In this document: one piece after another, positions 1 to 11,698 of the stretch
How positions within the stretch are numbered: the stretch's first letter is position 1
Layout: each line of letters opens with the position of its first letter
From: Coemansia sp. RSA 922
Taxonomy: Eukaryota; Kickxellomycota; Kickxellomycetes; Kickxellales; Kickxellaceae
Direction of reading: 5' to 3'
DNA: 29,990 nt
Assembly: GCA_027577415.1 (NCBI GenBank)
Contig: JANBQS010000162.1
Coordinates: forward strand, 1 to 29,990
The notes under the pieces: generated by a model
What the model was told of the DNA's origin: nothing
Databases searched by the model: none
What the model saw: the letters and a program-made list of their open reading frames with translations, nothing else
Program-made: the position numbers and the translations under genes

Positions 1-6
1 AAAGTG

Positions 7-597
7 TCAATAAAAGGCCATCGTGTATAGCAAACGATGAGGCATTCTTTTTTGAACATCTTCGATAATACCGTCCATATCGCGCTCCAAATCCTTCGAG
101 GCCACAATGCACTTTGCCAACTCGACAATAGTCTTTCCACCTGTCTGCGACTCTTTATGATTATCCTCGATTTCGATATTAATAACATGAACAGGTCTGC
201 TTTGTACGCCCGCGCGATTCAACAGCTCTTCGCATACCAGCTCAAAAACGCGCTCCTCGCAAGTGAAAATAACGTCGTAGGACATGTGTTCTTGTTGGAA
301 TTTTTCGGGCGCCAGTTTTACGGTCATATTGCGGTCAATCATTGCGAAAAGACCGAGACGAGTGTAATGAGTGTGTAGTCTTTCTTCTCCCTTGGCTTGT
401 GTCCTGAGATCGTTGTTTATCTGAGCGTAGGGTGTGCCAAAGTCGTAGTTGTTGGACCGGTTTTGTGAAGGTCCTGGTAGCCGGACCTGAGGACCTGTAC
501 CGTAGGATTGTACGTTGTAGCCGTGCTTTTTCAACTGGTAATGGCCCTCCATACTCCGGTTCATGTTACTCATACAAATTACGGCAAACTTTACCAT
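7..597 (-). CDS. ssu72: Ssu72, RNA polymerase II CTD phosphatase
   Basis: This 196-residue protein matches the Ssu72 family over its full length. The phosphatase P-loop is CMSNMNRS at residues 8-15 (C-X5-R-S, nucleophile Cys8, Arg14), and IEDNHKE around 143-149 carries the conserved Asp (D145) expected to act as general acid. The ending LLYTMAFY corresponds to the family's usual aromatic C-terminus, and TCEERVFE (112-119) is also typical. Ssu72 removes phosphate from Ser5/Ser7 of the polymerase II C-terminal repeat and is part of the cleavage and polyadenylation factor, acting in 3' end formation and termination in the nucleus. The start at 597 has a good context (gccATGg) and leaves no N-terminal extension. 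The stop lies at 7-9, so the 3' UTR runs off the window. No intron is needed. Confidence 0.97.
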   Translation of the reverse strand: MVKFAVICMSNMNRSMEGHYQLKKHGYNVQSYGTGPQVRLPGPSQNRSNNYDFGTPYAQINNDLRTQAKGEERLHTHYTRLGLFAMIDRNMTVKLAPEKFQQEHMSYDVIFTCEERVFELVCEELLNRAGVQSRPVHVINIEIEDNHKESQTGGKTIVELAKCIVASKDLERDMDGIIEDVQKRMPHRLLYTMAFY

Positions 598-995
598 GGC
601 TACTGTTTTTTTTTCGCGCTTTGAAGAAGTTATAATAAATAGATATTTTTAAAAAAGATATTAATATTGAGAGGAAAAAATATCGACGACAAAGGTATTT
701 AATTTCTTTGAGTCTGTCTCCATTTCCACGACTCGTATGGGCACCTGTCTCAAGGAAAGTTAGCCGATGATTAAGTGCAGGTTCGTGTGTGGACATATGA
801 CCTCGGGAGTTGATATATGCCTGTACAGAACACATCAAACTAACGACCATTAGAGCACTCGAGGCTTAAGCGAAAGCTCTCCATTGCCATATAAAAGGGG
901 TTAACATCTGCTCCAATATCGCAAATGCTGACCACAGTTTTTTTCTTATTTTTTTTTACTCTCAATCTTTCCATTTTTGCTTTCTACTGAAGGAA
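598..995. other. Divergent intergenic region between ssu72 and the RZ-finger gene
   Basis: This 398 bp spacer must hold both promoters. The ssu72 side (600-690) is AT-rich with T and A runs and no clear TATA box. The right side carries a strong TATA box at 890. Short open frames in it show no family resemblance or coding character. Confidence 0.6.
890..897 (+). promoter_or_regulatory. TATA box (TATAAAAG) of the RZ-finger gene
   Basis: TATAAAAG lies 106 bp before the ATG at 996, followed by a T-rich stretch and pyrimidine-rich leader. The spacing matches the TATA boxes in the secreted-protein cluster further right. Confidence 0.65.
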
Positions 996-1577
996 ATGAT
1001 TACGCGCGCTCAAGCTCGTAACAACAAGGGTATTTCTAGCGTTCAGCAGACATCATCCACACGCGTCACTAAACCCAAGGCAAAGCCCAAGGCAAAGCCC
1101 GTGAGCAAGGCCAAGACCAAAGCTAAGCCCAAGGCCAAACCTACGTCCAAGACTTCAGATTCCACTATGCGCTTGTTTGGCAAATCATCAGAGAAGGATA
1201 TAATTGAGACTGCGGCTCGCAAGGCGGCTGAGAACCACATGCACCTGAATATCCACAAGTTTACGCCGACGATTAACCAAGCCGTCAGGATCTCTGTAAA
1301 CCAGGCGCTGGAACAAGCCGTCCCCAAGATCGTCGAGCAGGTAGTCAAGGAGATTGAGGCCAAACAGATCGCCAACCAAGTGGGTCCTTCCACTTCACCA
1401 GCCAGCAATGAAGTCGTGTATCGGGCTGTTACCGCGTGTGAGATACAAAAAGTGAAGGCTGCGGTGCCTGCTGTAAAGTGGCGCGGATGTCCCAAGGGTC
1501 ACCAGTACGCGGTTACCGCCTGTGGAATACCAATTGTGCCAGGAAAGTGTATTGAGTGCAAGGCGAACCTCAGTTGA
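996..1577 (+). CDS. Small Lys-rich protein with C-terminal RZ-type zinc finger
   Basis: The product is 193 residues. Residues 25-52 are a basic low-complexity segment of KPKAKPKAK-like repeats, probably a nuclear or nucleic-acid-binding tail. Residues 65-127 are predicted mainly helical with regular hydrophobic spacing (INQAVRISVNQALEQAVPKIVEQVVKEI is read at about 93-120). The C-terminus has CPKGHQYAV...CG...C-x2-C with ligands Cys165, His169, Cys176, Cys185 and Cys188. This matches the RZ-type finger known from RNF213, ZNFX1 and related NFX1-like helicases, where it sits in very large proteins. Here it stands alone without helicase, AAA or RING parts. The start at 996 follows a TATA box by 106 bp. 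It converges with the C2-domain gene, with 81 bp between stops. Family and substrate are unknown; the zinc-finger call is from motif reading. Confidence 0.82.
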   Translation: MITRAQARNNKGISSVQQTSSTRVTKPKAKPKAKPVSKAKTKAKPKAKPTSKTSDSTMRLFGKSSEKDIIETAARKAAENHMHLNIHKFTPTINQAVRISVNQALEQAVPKIVEQVVKEIEAKQIANQVGPSTSPASNEVVYRAVTACEIQKVKAAVPAVKWRGCPKGHQYAVTACGIPIVPGKCIECKANLS

Positions 1578-1658
1578 GGCTCATTTCTCTCTATTTAGCA
1601 AATGTATCACTATTAACATCATTACTCGCGATAGAAAAAAAAGGTGTAAAGTATGTTG

Positions 1659-3640
1659 TCACTGGTAAGACTGGTTGCCGTACGCGCTTCCAGGAGCGTA
1701 CATTTGCTGCTGCTGTTGCTGTTGCTGATACTGCTGCTGAGACAAGTACTGGCCCTGCGGATTGCTATAGGCCACCATAGGCGCTGACGGCTCCATAGAC
1801 ATGCCCATTTGATCCATAGCATAACCTGATTGCGGGTGCATCATCTGCTGGTTCATCGGGTACTCGCCAGGGTACGCCATCTGTTGCTGATAAGCCATCA
1901 TCTGTTGCGGTTGCTGCTGAGAGTATGGCTGTGACATGGACGATGGCCCCATGGATCCATAGATCATCTGCGGCTGCTGCTGCTGTGGAGACATGGCAAA
2001 CTGCAAGCCAGGTGCGTTGGGATCGTGCATAGGTTGTTGAGCCATTTGTAACTGCTGCTGCTGCTGATGCTGGGAGTACGCCATATCGTGCACGTTATCG
2101 GACATCGACTGGTACATGTAATTGCCGGGTGGCTGCTGCTCCATTACGTATCCCTGGTTATTGTATTGAGACTGAGACTCGGCCGCATTACCCATGGATT
2201 GCGACGCTGACGGAGGTGCGGGAAGATTCTTTCCAGGTTGAGCTTGCTGCGGCTGAGACGCGTTGTTAGCAAAGGCGGGGTTGTATGCCGGCGTAAACGT
2301 AGGCATCACAGACTGAGGAGGCGGATTCGGAAGTATTTTAGACTGTGGCGAGCTCTCTGTTCCAGGCGGTGGAGCAAACAAGTTCATCAGAGGCGGCTCT
2401 TGTTGCTGATACTGTTGGTATTGGGGCTGCTGCTGTTGCTGCTGCTGCTGGGGTTGATACATCTGTTGCTGCTGTTGGTACTGGCTCAATTGCTGACTCA
2501 GCTGCTGGTTCTGCGGTAACATAGTACCCATGGCTATTCCGCTATCCAACGACACTGGCCGCATACCATTTCCATATGGCAGTGTCTGCTGCTGCTGCTG
2601 AGGCGAATGCTGGTACTGTTGCTGGCCTTGCAGCAACGGCGGAAGCAGCGGCGGATGGGCGTACTGCTGTTGCTGGTTGGCCTGGAAGAACTGACCCGGC
2701 ATCATGGTCTGATCGTATCCTTGCTGTGGCAAATGTTGAGATGCAGGTGGAATCCCGCCAGAATTGTCAAAGCCCATAGACATTGTAGCGGGGCTTGGCG
2801 CAGCAGGCAATGGCTTCTTGCCATGCTTATTTGCGTACTTGATAGCCAATTCGGGGTTATACATGGACGCCGAAGAATAAGGACGCAGATCAGACGTCGA
2901 CGGCCGATTACCCAGGGCGGCTAGACCTCCAGCCGGAACGGTTTGAGAACCGGATAAGCCGACTATGGCGCTCTGCGGACGAGCCATGGTCATGCCAACA
3001 TAGGGGGCGGGTGGCAAGCTGGGCGCGGAAGCTGTGGCAGCACTGAAGTTACCGACTTTGGGCGCAACCTGCAAGCGGACGTCGTCGTCATCTTCGCGGG
3101 GCGGCTCAACGTGTAATCGCTTGCGACCAGTCTTGGGAGTAAATGTAAACTCGAGATAAACGTCGCCTGCTGCCTTTTCCTTAAACTTTAGCGCATACCA
3201 GCCTATAAACCAAAAAAAACCCCCCACCAGGCAATGGTAGTTAATAACAAGCGGACTCGCATGTGATAAAAAAAAAGAGAGATATGTGTGCCAAGCTACG
3301 TTCTCCAAGAGAAAATTAACGACATACCGTCAACCTCCTCTTCTTCGAAGATTCTCACTAGGTCAATAACACAAGACCCAATGTCCTTGGAGCTGACCGA
3401 GCTCTCGACCTCAATAGCGCGGACCAGGAGCTGGGTTTTGCCCAACCCAGCAACAGTAAAAATTACATGGTCATTCCATTCTGGGTTAGCTCCGCCCTTT
3501 TTATCGACCTGGGTACGCTTTTTCGATGTTCCCAGACTCAGTTCTACGGCAGAGTCTTGGCGACCGAATATACCGCGCTTGGGTAACTCGCGTCCTGCCA
3601 CTACTTGGATCTCTAGCCGACCCTCGTACTGGTGTACCAT
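1659..3640 (-). CDS. C2-domain protein with long Gln/Pro-rich tail (Inn1/Fic1-like), two exons
   Basis: The gene is join(3640..3328, 3202..1659), giving 618 residues. Exon 1 starts MVHQYEGRLEIQVV and carries most of a C2 domain: GRELPKRGIFGRQDS (16-30), RTQVDKKGG (42-50), NPEWNDHVIF (52-61). The domain is completed only after splicing, where DG|WYALKFKEKAAGDVYLEF is restored (residues 104-122). The remaining 490 residues are low complexity: poly-Gln runs, PPxP and Met/Tyr/Gln-rich blocks, likely disordered. A C2 domain of this kind followed by a Pro-rich tail recalls the fungal Inn1/Fic1 cytokinesis proteins, which bind SH3 partners through PxxP motifs; that link is inference. Several acidic loop residues of calcium-binding C2 domains are not obvious, so lipid or protein binding without calcium is possible. 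Gln runs are encoded by CAG/CAA mixtures. Confidence 0.86.
1680..2640 (-). repeat. Imperfect CAG/CAA trinucleotide tracts encoding Gln runs
   Basis: Seen as CTG/TTG-rich stretches on the plus strand, for example 1704-1740, 1972-1985, 2052-2070, 2425-2500 and 2580-2625. In the gene's frame they encode poly-Gln. The tracts are interrupted rather than pure. Confidence 0.7.
3203..3327 (-). other. Spliceosomal intron in the C2-domain gene
   Basis: On the minus strand the 125-nt intron starts GTATGT (3327-3322) and ends TTTATAG (3203). It has a T-run before the acceptor and a TATTAAC branch-point candidate about 38 nt upstream of it. Removing it joins GAC-G to GC-TGG in frame and restores the C2 domain's last strands. 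It is the only intron I can support firmly here. Confidence 0.9.
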
Positions 3641-4124
3641 GTATGTTTCGCGTGTCGTGAGACCTTTTTAGATTATAGATTATAAAGAACAGAAAAAAAG
3701 AGTGCCCAAATTGAAAGAGAGAAGGAAGAAAAAGGAAGAGAAATAGCCCGGGAGAAGGGAATCGAAATACTCCGTGTAATCAGAAGGAAACTCACATCCC
3801 CAGCTGCATCAGTTGCTGCCACTGGCATCGCCACACCTTTTTTTTTTCTTCGCCGCCACTACTCTACAAAGCGTCTCTCGCACAGTCACCAGAAAGGGAA
3901 AGATGTGAGGAGATGAGTTAAGATGAGCACACCTTACAAAACATGGCCCGTGCGCGAATACAGTAGTTAGTCGACAGACCTGGCACTAATCCCATATACA
4001 CTCTCTCACACTTTGCTGTGCCTGCTGTCAGCCTGTTCCTGAGCGGCTTGATTTTGCTTTGGTCTACCAAATATTTCCCTTTCTCCCTGCATATCGCAAC
4101 ATAAAAAAAATCAGCATCGCAATT
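3641..4124. other. Divergent intergenic region, C2-domain gene / mitochondrial EF-P
   Basis: This 484 bp spacer is rich in purine and pyrimidine tracts (GA-rich at 3710-3765, T-run at 3838-3848). No TATA box stands out. An in-frame upstream ATG at 4059 exists before the EF-P start but would place a non-presequence extension in front of a good presequence. Confidence 0.5.
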
Positions 4125-4766
4125 ATGCTTCGCTTGGCTGCCTCTCGACTCACAACTCGTCTCCCAGCGCACGTGCTCACCGCCCAGCGCTGGTACAAAG
4201 TCGGGCCCAATGCAGCCCGCCTAGGCATGGTAATCGACCACAACGGCAGTCCCCAAATAGTCGTAGGCAAGGACCATGGAGGCACAGGTCGCGGGCAAGC
4301 GGTGATAAAGCTAACATTTAAGAACGCTATCACGGGAGCCAAATCGCAAGACCGGTTCCGAGCCAACGACTCGTTAGAAGTCATGCTAATGGTACAGAAG
4401 GAGTACCAATTCTTGTACACGGACTCTGGCAAAGTCCATCTCATGGATATGACCTCCTTTGAAGAGTTGTCGATGGATATGGATTCATTCGAGGGCGACA
4501 AAGATCGGCTGGCGCTTTTGGAAGACGGTATGGCTATTACTGTGCAGACGTTGGAGCCGGAACCTGGACCCATCTCATGGCGCTTACCTGCTCGACATGT
4601 TTTTAAAGTCAAGTCGGTCGAGTCTAGAATTGCCAAGGACAAGGGTGCTACCTATCTGCCGGCTCTTTTGGAAAACAACGCAAGGGTCATGGTTCCCGAC
4701 TTTATAAAGCCTGGCGAGTCTATCACTGTTGATTTGGAAAAGGCAGAGTATGTTGGTCGGGCGTAA
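4125..4766 (+). CDS. efp: Mitochondrial translation elongation factor P (EF-P)
   Basis: The product is 213 residues if translation starts at 4125, where MLRLAASRLTTRLPA begins a typical Arg-rich mitochondrial presequence; an ATG 22 codons upstream at 4059 is less likely. After the presequence the three-domain EF-P fold is recognisable: N-terminal KOW-like domain with the tip loop HGGTGRGQ (51-58), FLYTDSGKVHLMDMTSFEELS (96-116) in domain II, and ATYLPALLENNARVMVPDFIKPGESITVD (175-203) in domain III, which matches bacterial EF-P closely. EF-P relieves ribosome stalling at consecutive prolines and here would act on mitochondrial ribosomes. The tip residue aligned with E. coli Lys34 is Arg56. 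AATAAA occurs about 40 bp after the stop. No intron. Confidence 0.92.
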   Translation: MLRLAASRLTTRLPAHVLTAQRWYKVGPNAARLGMVIDHNGSPQIVVGKDHGGTGRGQAVIKLTFKNAITGAKSQDRFRANDSLEVMLMVQKEYQFLYTDSGKVHLMDMTSFEELSMDMDSFEGDKDRLALLEDGMAITVQTLEPEPGPISWRLPARHVFKVKSVESRIAKDKGATYLPALLENNARVMVPDFIKPGESITVDLEKAEYVGRA

Positions 4767-5208
4767 GCGTCACATAGCAAATATTTAGCTTAGAACTACG
4801 ACCAAATAAAGAGAACTCGACATCTTGTATTAGTCGTAAGCGCATTTTTTGTTGTGCTGCTCATGATCAGGATCTCCTAGTTCTCCTGATATCGTCCTAT
4901 TGTCGAGAGAGCAAGTCGATCCGGCTGTTCCTACCCAAGACTAAGGATGAAGATCCTTCTTTGCGCGTGCCAGGTCTGGTGATACTAGAGATTAAGGGGA
5001 GAGAGCGAGAGAGTGAGAGAGCGTGAGAGAGTGAGCAGAAAAGATCATTTCTATATCGTGGGAATATGCGACACATAATGCTCCCTCAATGTTGTCAACG
5101 AGCGAGAGGGCTACATACTGTCTTCGTCTTGTCGTCCTTCCTCTCTTTCTTTCCAAAGCTTCAACAGTAAAAACATCCCATCTTCGCCTCTTTTTCTGAA
5201 TATCAACC
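4767..5208. other. Intergenic region, EF-P to dihydropteridine reductase
   Basis: Holds the EF-P 3' UTR (AATAAA near 4805) and the promoter of the next gene. A GA-rich simple repeat lies at 4995-5036 and a pyrimidine-rich leader at 5125-5205. I see no gene in it. Confidence 0.5.
4995..5036 (+). repeat. GA-rich simple sequence (GAGAGA / GTGAGAGA)
   Basis: Imperfect repeats of gagagagcgagagagtgagagagcg lie about 170-210 bp upstream of the dihydropteridine reductase ATG. It may be only a microsatellite, or a nucleosome-excluding promoter element. Confidence 0.6.
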
Positions 5209-5907
5209 ATGGCTTCACCATTTGTTATTGTCTACGGCGGCAGCGGTGCGCTAGGCAGCGTCGCCGTGCGCCTATTCAAGCAGCGCATGTACCAGGTAAT
5301 CAACATCGACCTATCCTCCAACGACTCCGCCGACCACAGCATAGCAGTCCCATCCAGTCTCCAGACCCTCTCTGAGCAGAGCACCTACATTGCAGACAAA
5401 GTATCCGTGATCCTAAACGACAACAAGGTCGACGCCATCGTCTGCGTAGCCGGTGGCTGGCAGGGCGGTAACGCTGCAAGCAAAGATTTTATCGGCAGCG
5501 CGGACAAGTCCATCAAGCAGTCTGTAAACACCTCGTTGATTGCGTCCAGTCTGGCTGCTCGCCACCTTAGTTCCAACGGATTGCTGGTTTTGGCTGGTGC
5601 CGCCCCGGCTCTCAAGGGCACGCCAGGAATGATCGGGTATGGAATGGCAAAGGCCGCTGTCCACCATCTAGTTACTAGTCTGGCCATGCCTGGAAGCGGT
5701 GTCGATGGCCGCGTTGTAGGCATCTTGTCTGTTACGCTGGACACTGAGGAGAACAGATCGGCAATGCCCGCAGCTGACTTTTCGTCGTGGACGCCTCTGA
5801 CCACAGTCGTCGAGAAGATCTACACGTGGCTTACGTCTCCAGCTGAATGCGAGTCTGGCAAGCTATACAGCATTACTACCGAGAACTCTGTTACCAAGTT
5901 CGAGTAA
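5209..5907 (+). CDS. QDPR: Dihydropteridine reductase (quinonoid), QDPR
   Basis: This 232-residue short-chain dehydrogenase matches quinonoid dihydropteridine reductase over its whole length. Landmarks are the dinucleotide-binding motif YGGSGALG (9-16), the acidic NIDLSS (32-37) after the second strand that favours NADH, VDAIVCVAGGWQGGNA (74-89), and the catalytic YGMAK with Tyr144 and Lys148. DFSSWTPL (190-197) is near invariant in the family. The enzyme reduces quinonoid dihydrobiopterin to tetrahydrobiopterin in the cytosol and so recycles the cofactor of aromatic amino acid hydroxylases. The start at 5209 has an excellent context (accATGg) and no extension. AATAAA is at 5947-5952. The gene converges with uS11m, with only 56 bp between stops. 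No intron. Confidence 0.95.
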   Translation: MASPFVIVYGGSGALGSVAVRLFKQRMYQVINIDLSSNDSADHSIAVPSSLQTLSEQSTYIADKVSVILNDNKVDAIVCVAGGWQGGNAASKDFIGSADKSIKQSVNTSLIASSLAARHLSSNGLLVLAGAAPALKGTPGMIGYGMAKAAVHHLVTSLAMPGSGVDGRVVGILSVTLDTEENRSAMPAADFSSWTPLTTVVEKIYTWLTSPAECESGKLYSITTENSVTKFE

Positions 5908-5963
5908 ACAGGCCAGATATAGCTAAATTATCTTTCATTAGGAACAAATAAACTTTTCTTCTT

Positions 5964-6653
5964 CTACAGACGCCGGGCCTTCCTTGGACGGCATCCATTA
6001 AACGGAATAGGAGTAGTATCGACAATACGCATAACGACCCAGTTAGTAACGCTGTGCACAGCCTTAAACGCAGCCTCTCTTCCGGTTCCGAACCCCTTCA
6101 AGCGCAGTTCCACGGCCTTTACATTAATCCCGCGCTCCTTAACAGTAGCCGCGATCGATGCTGTAGCCTGGTACGCCGCCTCAAACCCAGCTCTCTGTGC
6201 CTTTTTGAATCCCACCGTGCCGCCGCTAGCATTAACGATGACTTTGCCATTAGCATCTGTCAAAGAAAGAATGGTGTTGTTTGACGAGGCGTGGACATGG
6301 AGTATCAAAAGACTCATGGGATCCTCAGCCTCCTCCTTCGCCAAACGACCGCCATACATGCCCGATCCAATGAAGCCAGAGAAATCGCCTTTCACGGGCT
6401 TGTCACTGTTTAGCATCTGACTGAACTTTGGCATCTTTGTCACCGGTGTGCCGGGCCGCTGCGTGCTTAGCATGTCGAGGAGAGAGGAGAGTGGTGCCTC
6501 CTTTTTGTCCTTGTTTGGTGAATTGCCAGGAGCACCCGAAGGTGGTGCTGGTGGTGGAATGCTATCGGAGGAGTATGGCGCAATGAGTCGGTGAGCCACA
6601 CGGTGACTGACGCCAACTGTCCGCGCCGTTCTAGTCGCTAGTCGGTTAAACAT
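5964..6653 (-). CDS. MRPS11: Mitochondrial small-subunit ribosomal protein uS11m
   Basis: The product is 229 residues. The C-terminal 110 residues are a complete uS11 domain: ASSNNTILSLTDANGKVI (122-139), NASGGTVGFK (141-150), KGFGTGREAA (186-195), and the ending DTTPIPFNGCRPRKARRL (212-229). The first 30 residues (MFNRLATRTARTVGV...) form an Arg-rich mitochondrial presequence, followed by a Pro/Lys-rich linker to about 115. uS11 sits on the platform of the small subunit next to the E-site and mRNA exit. I start at 6653 because it gives a good presequence; the open frame continues to 6749, but that extension is hydrophobic and AT-rich and reads as leader sequence. No intron. Confidence 0.95.
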   Translation of the reverse strand: MFNRLATRTARTVGVSHRVAHRLIAPYSSDSIPPPAPPSGAPGNSPNKDKKEAPLSSLLDMLSTQRPGTPVTKMPKFSQMLNSDKPVKGDFSGFIGSGMYGGRLAKEEAEDPMSLLILHVHASSNNTILSLTDANGKVIVNASGGTVGFKKAQRAGFEAAYQATASIAATVKERGINVKAVELRLKGFGTGREAAFKAVHSVTNWVVMRIVDTTPIPFNGCRPRKARRL

Positions 6654-7087
6654 TGTATGTCCACTAAGGATCCAATCGATAAGTGAAAATAAAATAAATT
6701 GCTTTTTGAGAAGTAAGAATTCAAAATTCGAAAAAAAAACCGATAGCACTCTAAAGCTGATCGAGATGGGATTTGGCTGCTTAATCGATCAAGCCTTGCT
6801 CGCCATTTACACGTATCAATTGCCAGTTGACATCTGATTCAGATGACGTATGGAGTGTCCTTTGCTCAAACGGTGGACGTCGCCTTTGCCCCTTTGGCGA
6901 CAAGTCTCTTTTCTTATAATAATGATGCCAAAGAACGGGTGGAAAAATTCCGCCAAGGGCTGATGCTGCTGTAAAAGAAAATTCTGGAGCTTTCGTCAGG
7001 CGTCATTTTCTTTCTCTTTTACCTTCAACCATTATTCTCCAAGCTACTCAACGCTATATATTTTTTGTCAACCACCATTAGCAACCC
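6654..7087. other. Divergent intergenic region, uS11m / F-box-like gene
   Basis: This 434 bp spacer must hold two promoters. AT-rich stretches occur near 6680-6740 and 7045-7070 (tatatatttttt). No other feature is evident. Confidence 0.45.
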
Positions 7088-8741
7088 ATGTCTAACAGTA
7101 CCTCACCAGCTCAGGTTATTCCCTCCATTATCCTACGTAAAGTATTGGAGTATGCGGTGAATGGGTTGAGAAAGAAATATGGCTCTCCCATTGTTCATAA
7201 CGCTGTTGTTAAGGAGCTTCTGTCCGTGTGTTCTACGTGGCGACAGGCAGCTAGGGAGTACTTGTGGAAGTCAACTAACCTCATGATTGACAGTAAGAAT
7301 GCTGACATTTATTTTGTGCACCCAGAGTGGGCCAAACGTTTCGAACTACCACACGATGCTGCTGACATGATCAGGGAGTTTCAGGTAATTATCCCTCGTG
7401 CCAGTATATTTGATGGCGCCGCTTACAAGGCACTGCTCAAGTACATGGGAGAAACGAAGAATCTGCCATTAGTGAACAGATTAATTATTTGGATCACTGA
7501 CGACTTTGTTGCTATGGAATACCCAATGGAGAATGCTACTATCAACGCTCTCGAATATGCTCAGCTACTAAAGTCGTTGATTGTGGATACTACGCAGATA
7601 AAAGTAATGTGCGGTGGTAAGCCCTGGGTATTTAGAGAATCTGAAGAAGGTACTTTTGGTGAATTTCTTAGCTCGCTTTTTAGCAACGCCAAGAAAGAGC
7701 TCGTTTCTCGGCATGAGAACCGTTGACTTTAACAACCCGTTAACTATCGGTTACATTTCCCAGCTTTCCTCGCTAACAATAAGATGTGAACAATCGCCTG
7801 GCGTGAACTTAAGCTTGATTCACAACTGTGCCAGCACATTAATTGATTTGGTCATCTGGATAAGTGATGTTAAAGCGCTATTCTATGACACAAACAGCAA
7901 TGCAGTTGTCTACCCGAATTTGCAGGAATTGCTGCTGACTCTAGTCCTCTGTAATGACCCCATTGAACGAGTATCTGTTCCAAACATTGTGCCATTTCCT
8001 TCATTAGAAGGTCTAAAGATCAACATGCCATATCCATTCGCCGATGAAGTTTTGCTTCGAGGCAATCGTGCCACCCTGAGGTCTCTGAGTCTCAGATTAG
8101 ACAGGACCACTGTGGCTATGCTTAATAGCAACCGTGTGTTTGAAGAGAAACACAACAATTTTAAAGTGAGCATTAGCAAGGATATTCGAGCTAACGATAT
8201 TCATCTTGTCTCCAAAGTCGATATGAACCAATTTATCGGCAACATGGTGGGCTCTGCTCAGTCATTGGAATTATACCATATGATCCCTTTCAACGAGTTG
8301 ATAGCAGCGGCGCCACAAGTCCATGGCTTTAAGCACCTCCAGAATCTTTATGCAGACTGGCTCGAGCTGTCTGTATTTGATATGTTGTGCCTATTTAAGG
8401 CAGCCCCAGCGCTTGTAAAGATTACATGTGGTATTTTTAATCTAGGCACTGAGCTCGAAAGCATTGCCTCTGGCGATCTGCCTGACTATATAGCTTCTAC
8501 GTATGGCAATACTGGTAAACACTTTCAAGTCTGGAACAAGTCCTCCTATAAGGGTACAGGCTGTAAGGATACTATAGAGCCTGTAATCCTTCTGGCGCTG
8601 GCGTGTCCAAAGTTCTGCCGTATTGAGATGTCATCAGGTTTTGTTTCTGATTATCGCACCAGAATGGCCGAAGCGCTCCTCAGTGACAAGTATAGCAAGT
8701 ACGCCTCAAGGGTCAGCAAGGTGCGTAGTTATGTTTGCTAA
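7088..8741 (+). CDS. F-box/LRR-like protein with a reading-frame break near 7617-7700
   Basis: Two overlapping frames together look like one protein. The first (7088 to a stop at 7724-7726) has an F-box-like start (PSIILRKVLEYAVNGLR, SVCSTWRQAAREYLWKS). The second (frame of 7614, to 8741) has LRR-like strands such as LQELLLTLVL, SLEGLKINMPYPF and LRSLSLRLD. It resembles a large family of divergent F-box-like proteins I associate with Kickxellales; that is recollection, not a search. Two explanations fit. A short intron from GTAAGC at 7617 to AG at 7671 or 7683 would join the frames and give 532 or 528 residues. Alternatively, there is one extra base near 7692-7700 (aagaaagagc), since the first frame still looks coding up to NAKK and the second resumes as SSFLGMRTVDF. 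If the latter, it is a pseudogene or a sequencing error. A role as a substrate receptor is inference. Confidence 0.6.
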
Positions 8742-8947
8742 TTAGGCAAAAACTACAAGCTGAAGGCCACTCTATCGCCATGTGGCCAGCTTTAATATCG
8801 ACATCTGTTTGTCTATTGACATTCAGTCACACTTAACCATGGCAGCCAAGCACACTTCTTTTTTTCAAGTATAACTTCATTTCATAAATATATTTATATA
8901 TAGCTTTGTAGTGTTTTTTCGAGAGAAACGCATGCCAATAATAGTGT

Positions 8948-11698
<2,751 letters not shown>

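Noticed and set aside
6654..6749. N-terminal extension of uS11m
   Set aside because: Hydrophobic AT-rich translation before a clear mitochondrial presequence; treated as leader.
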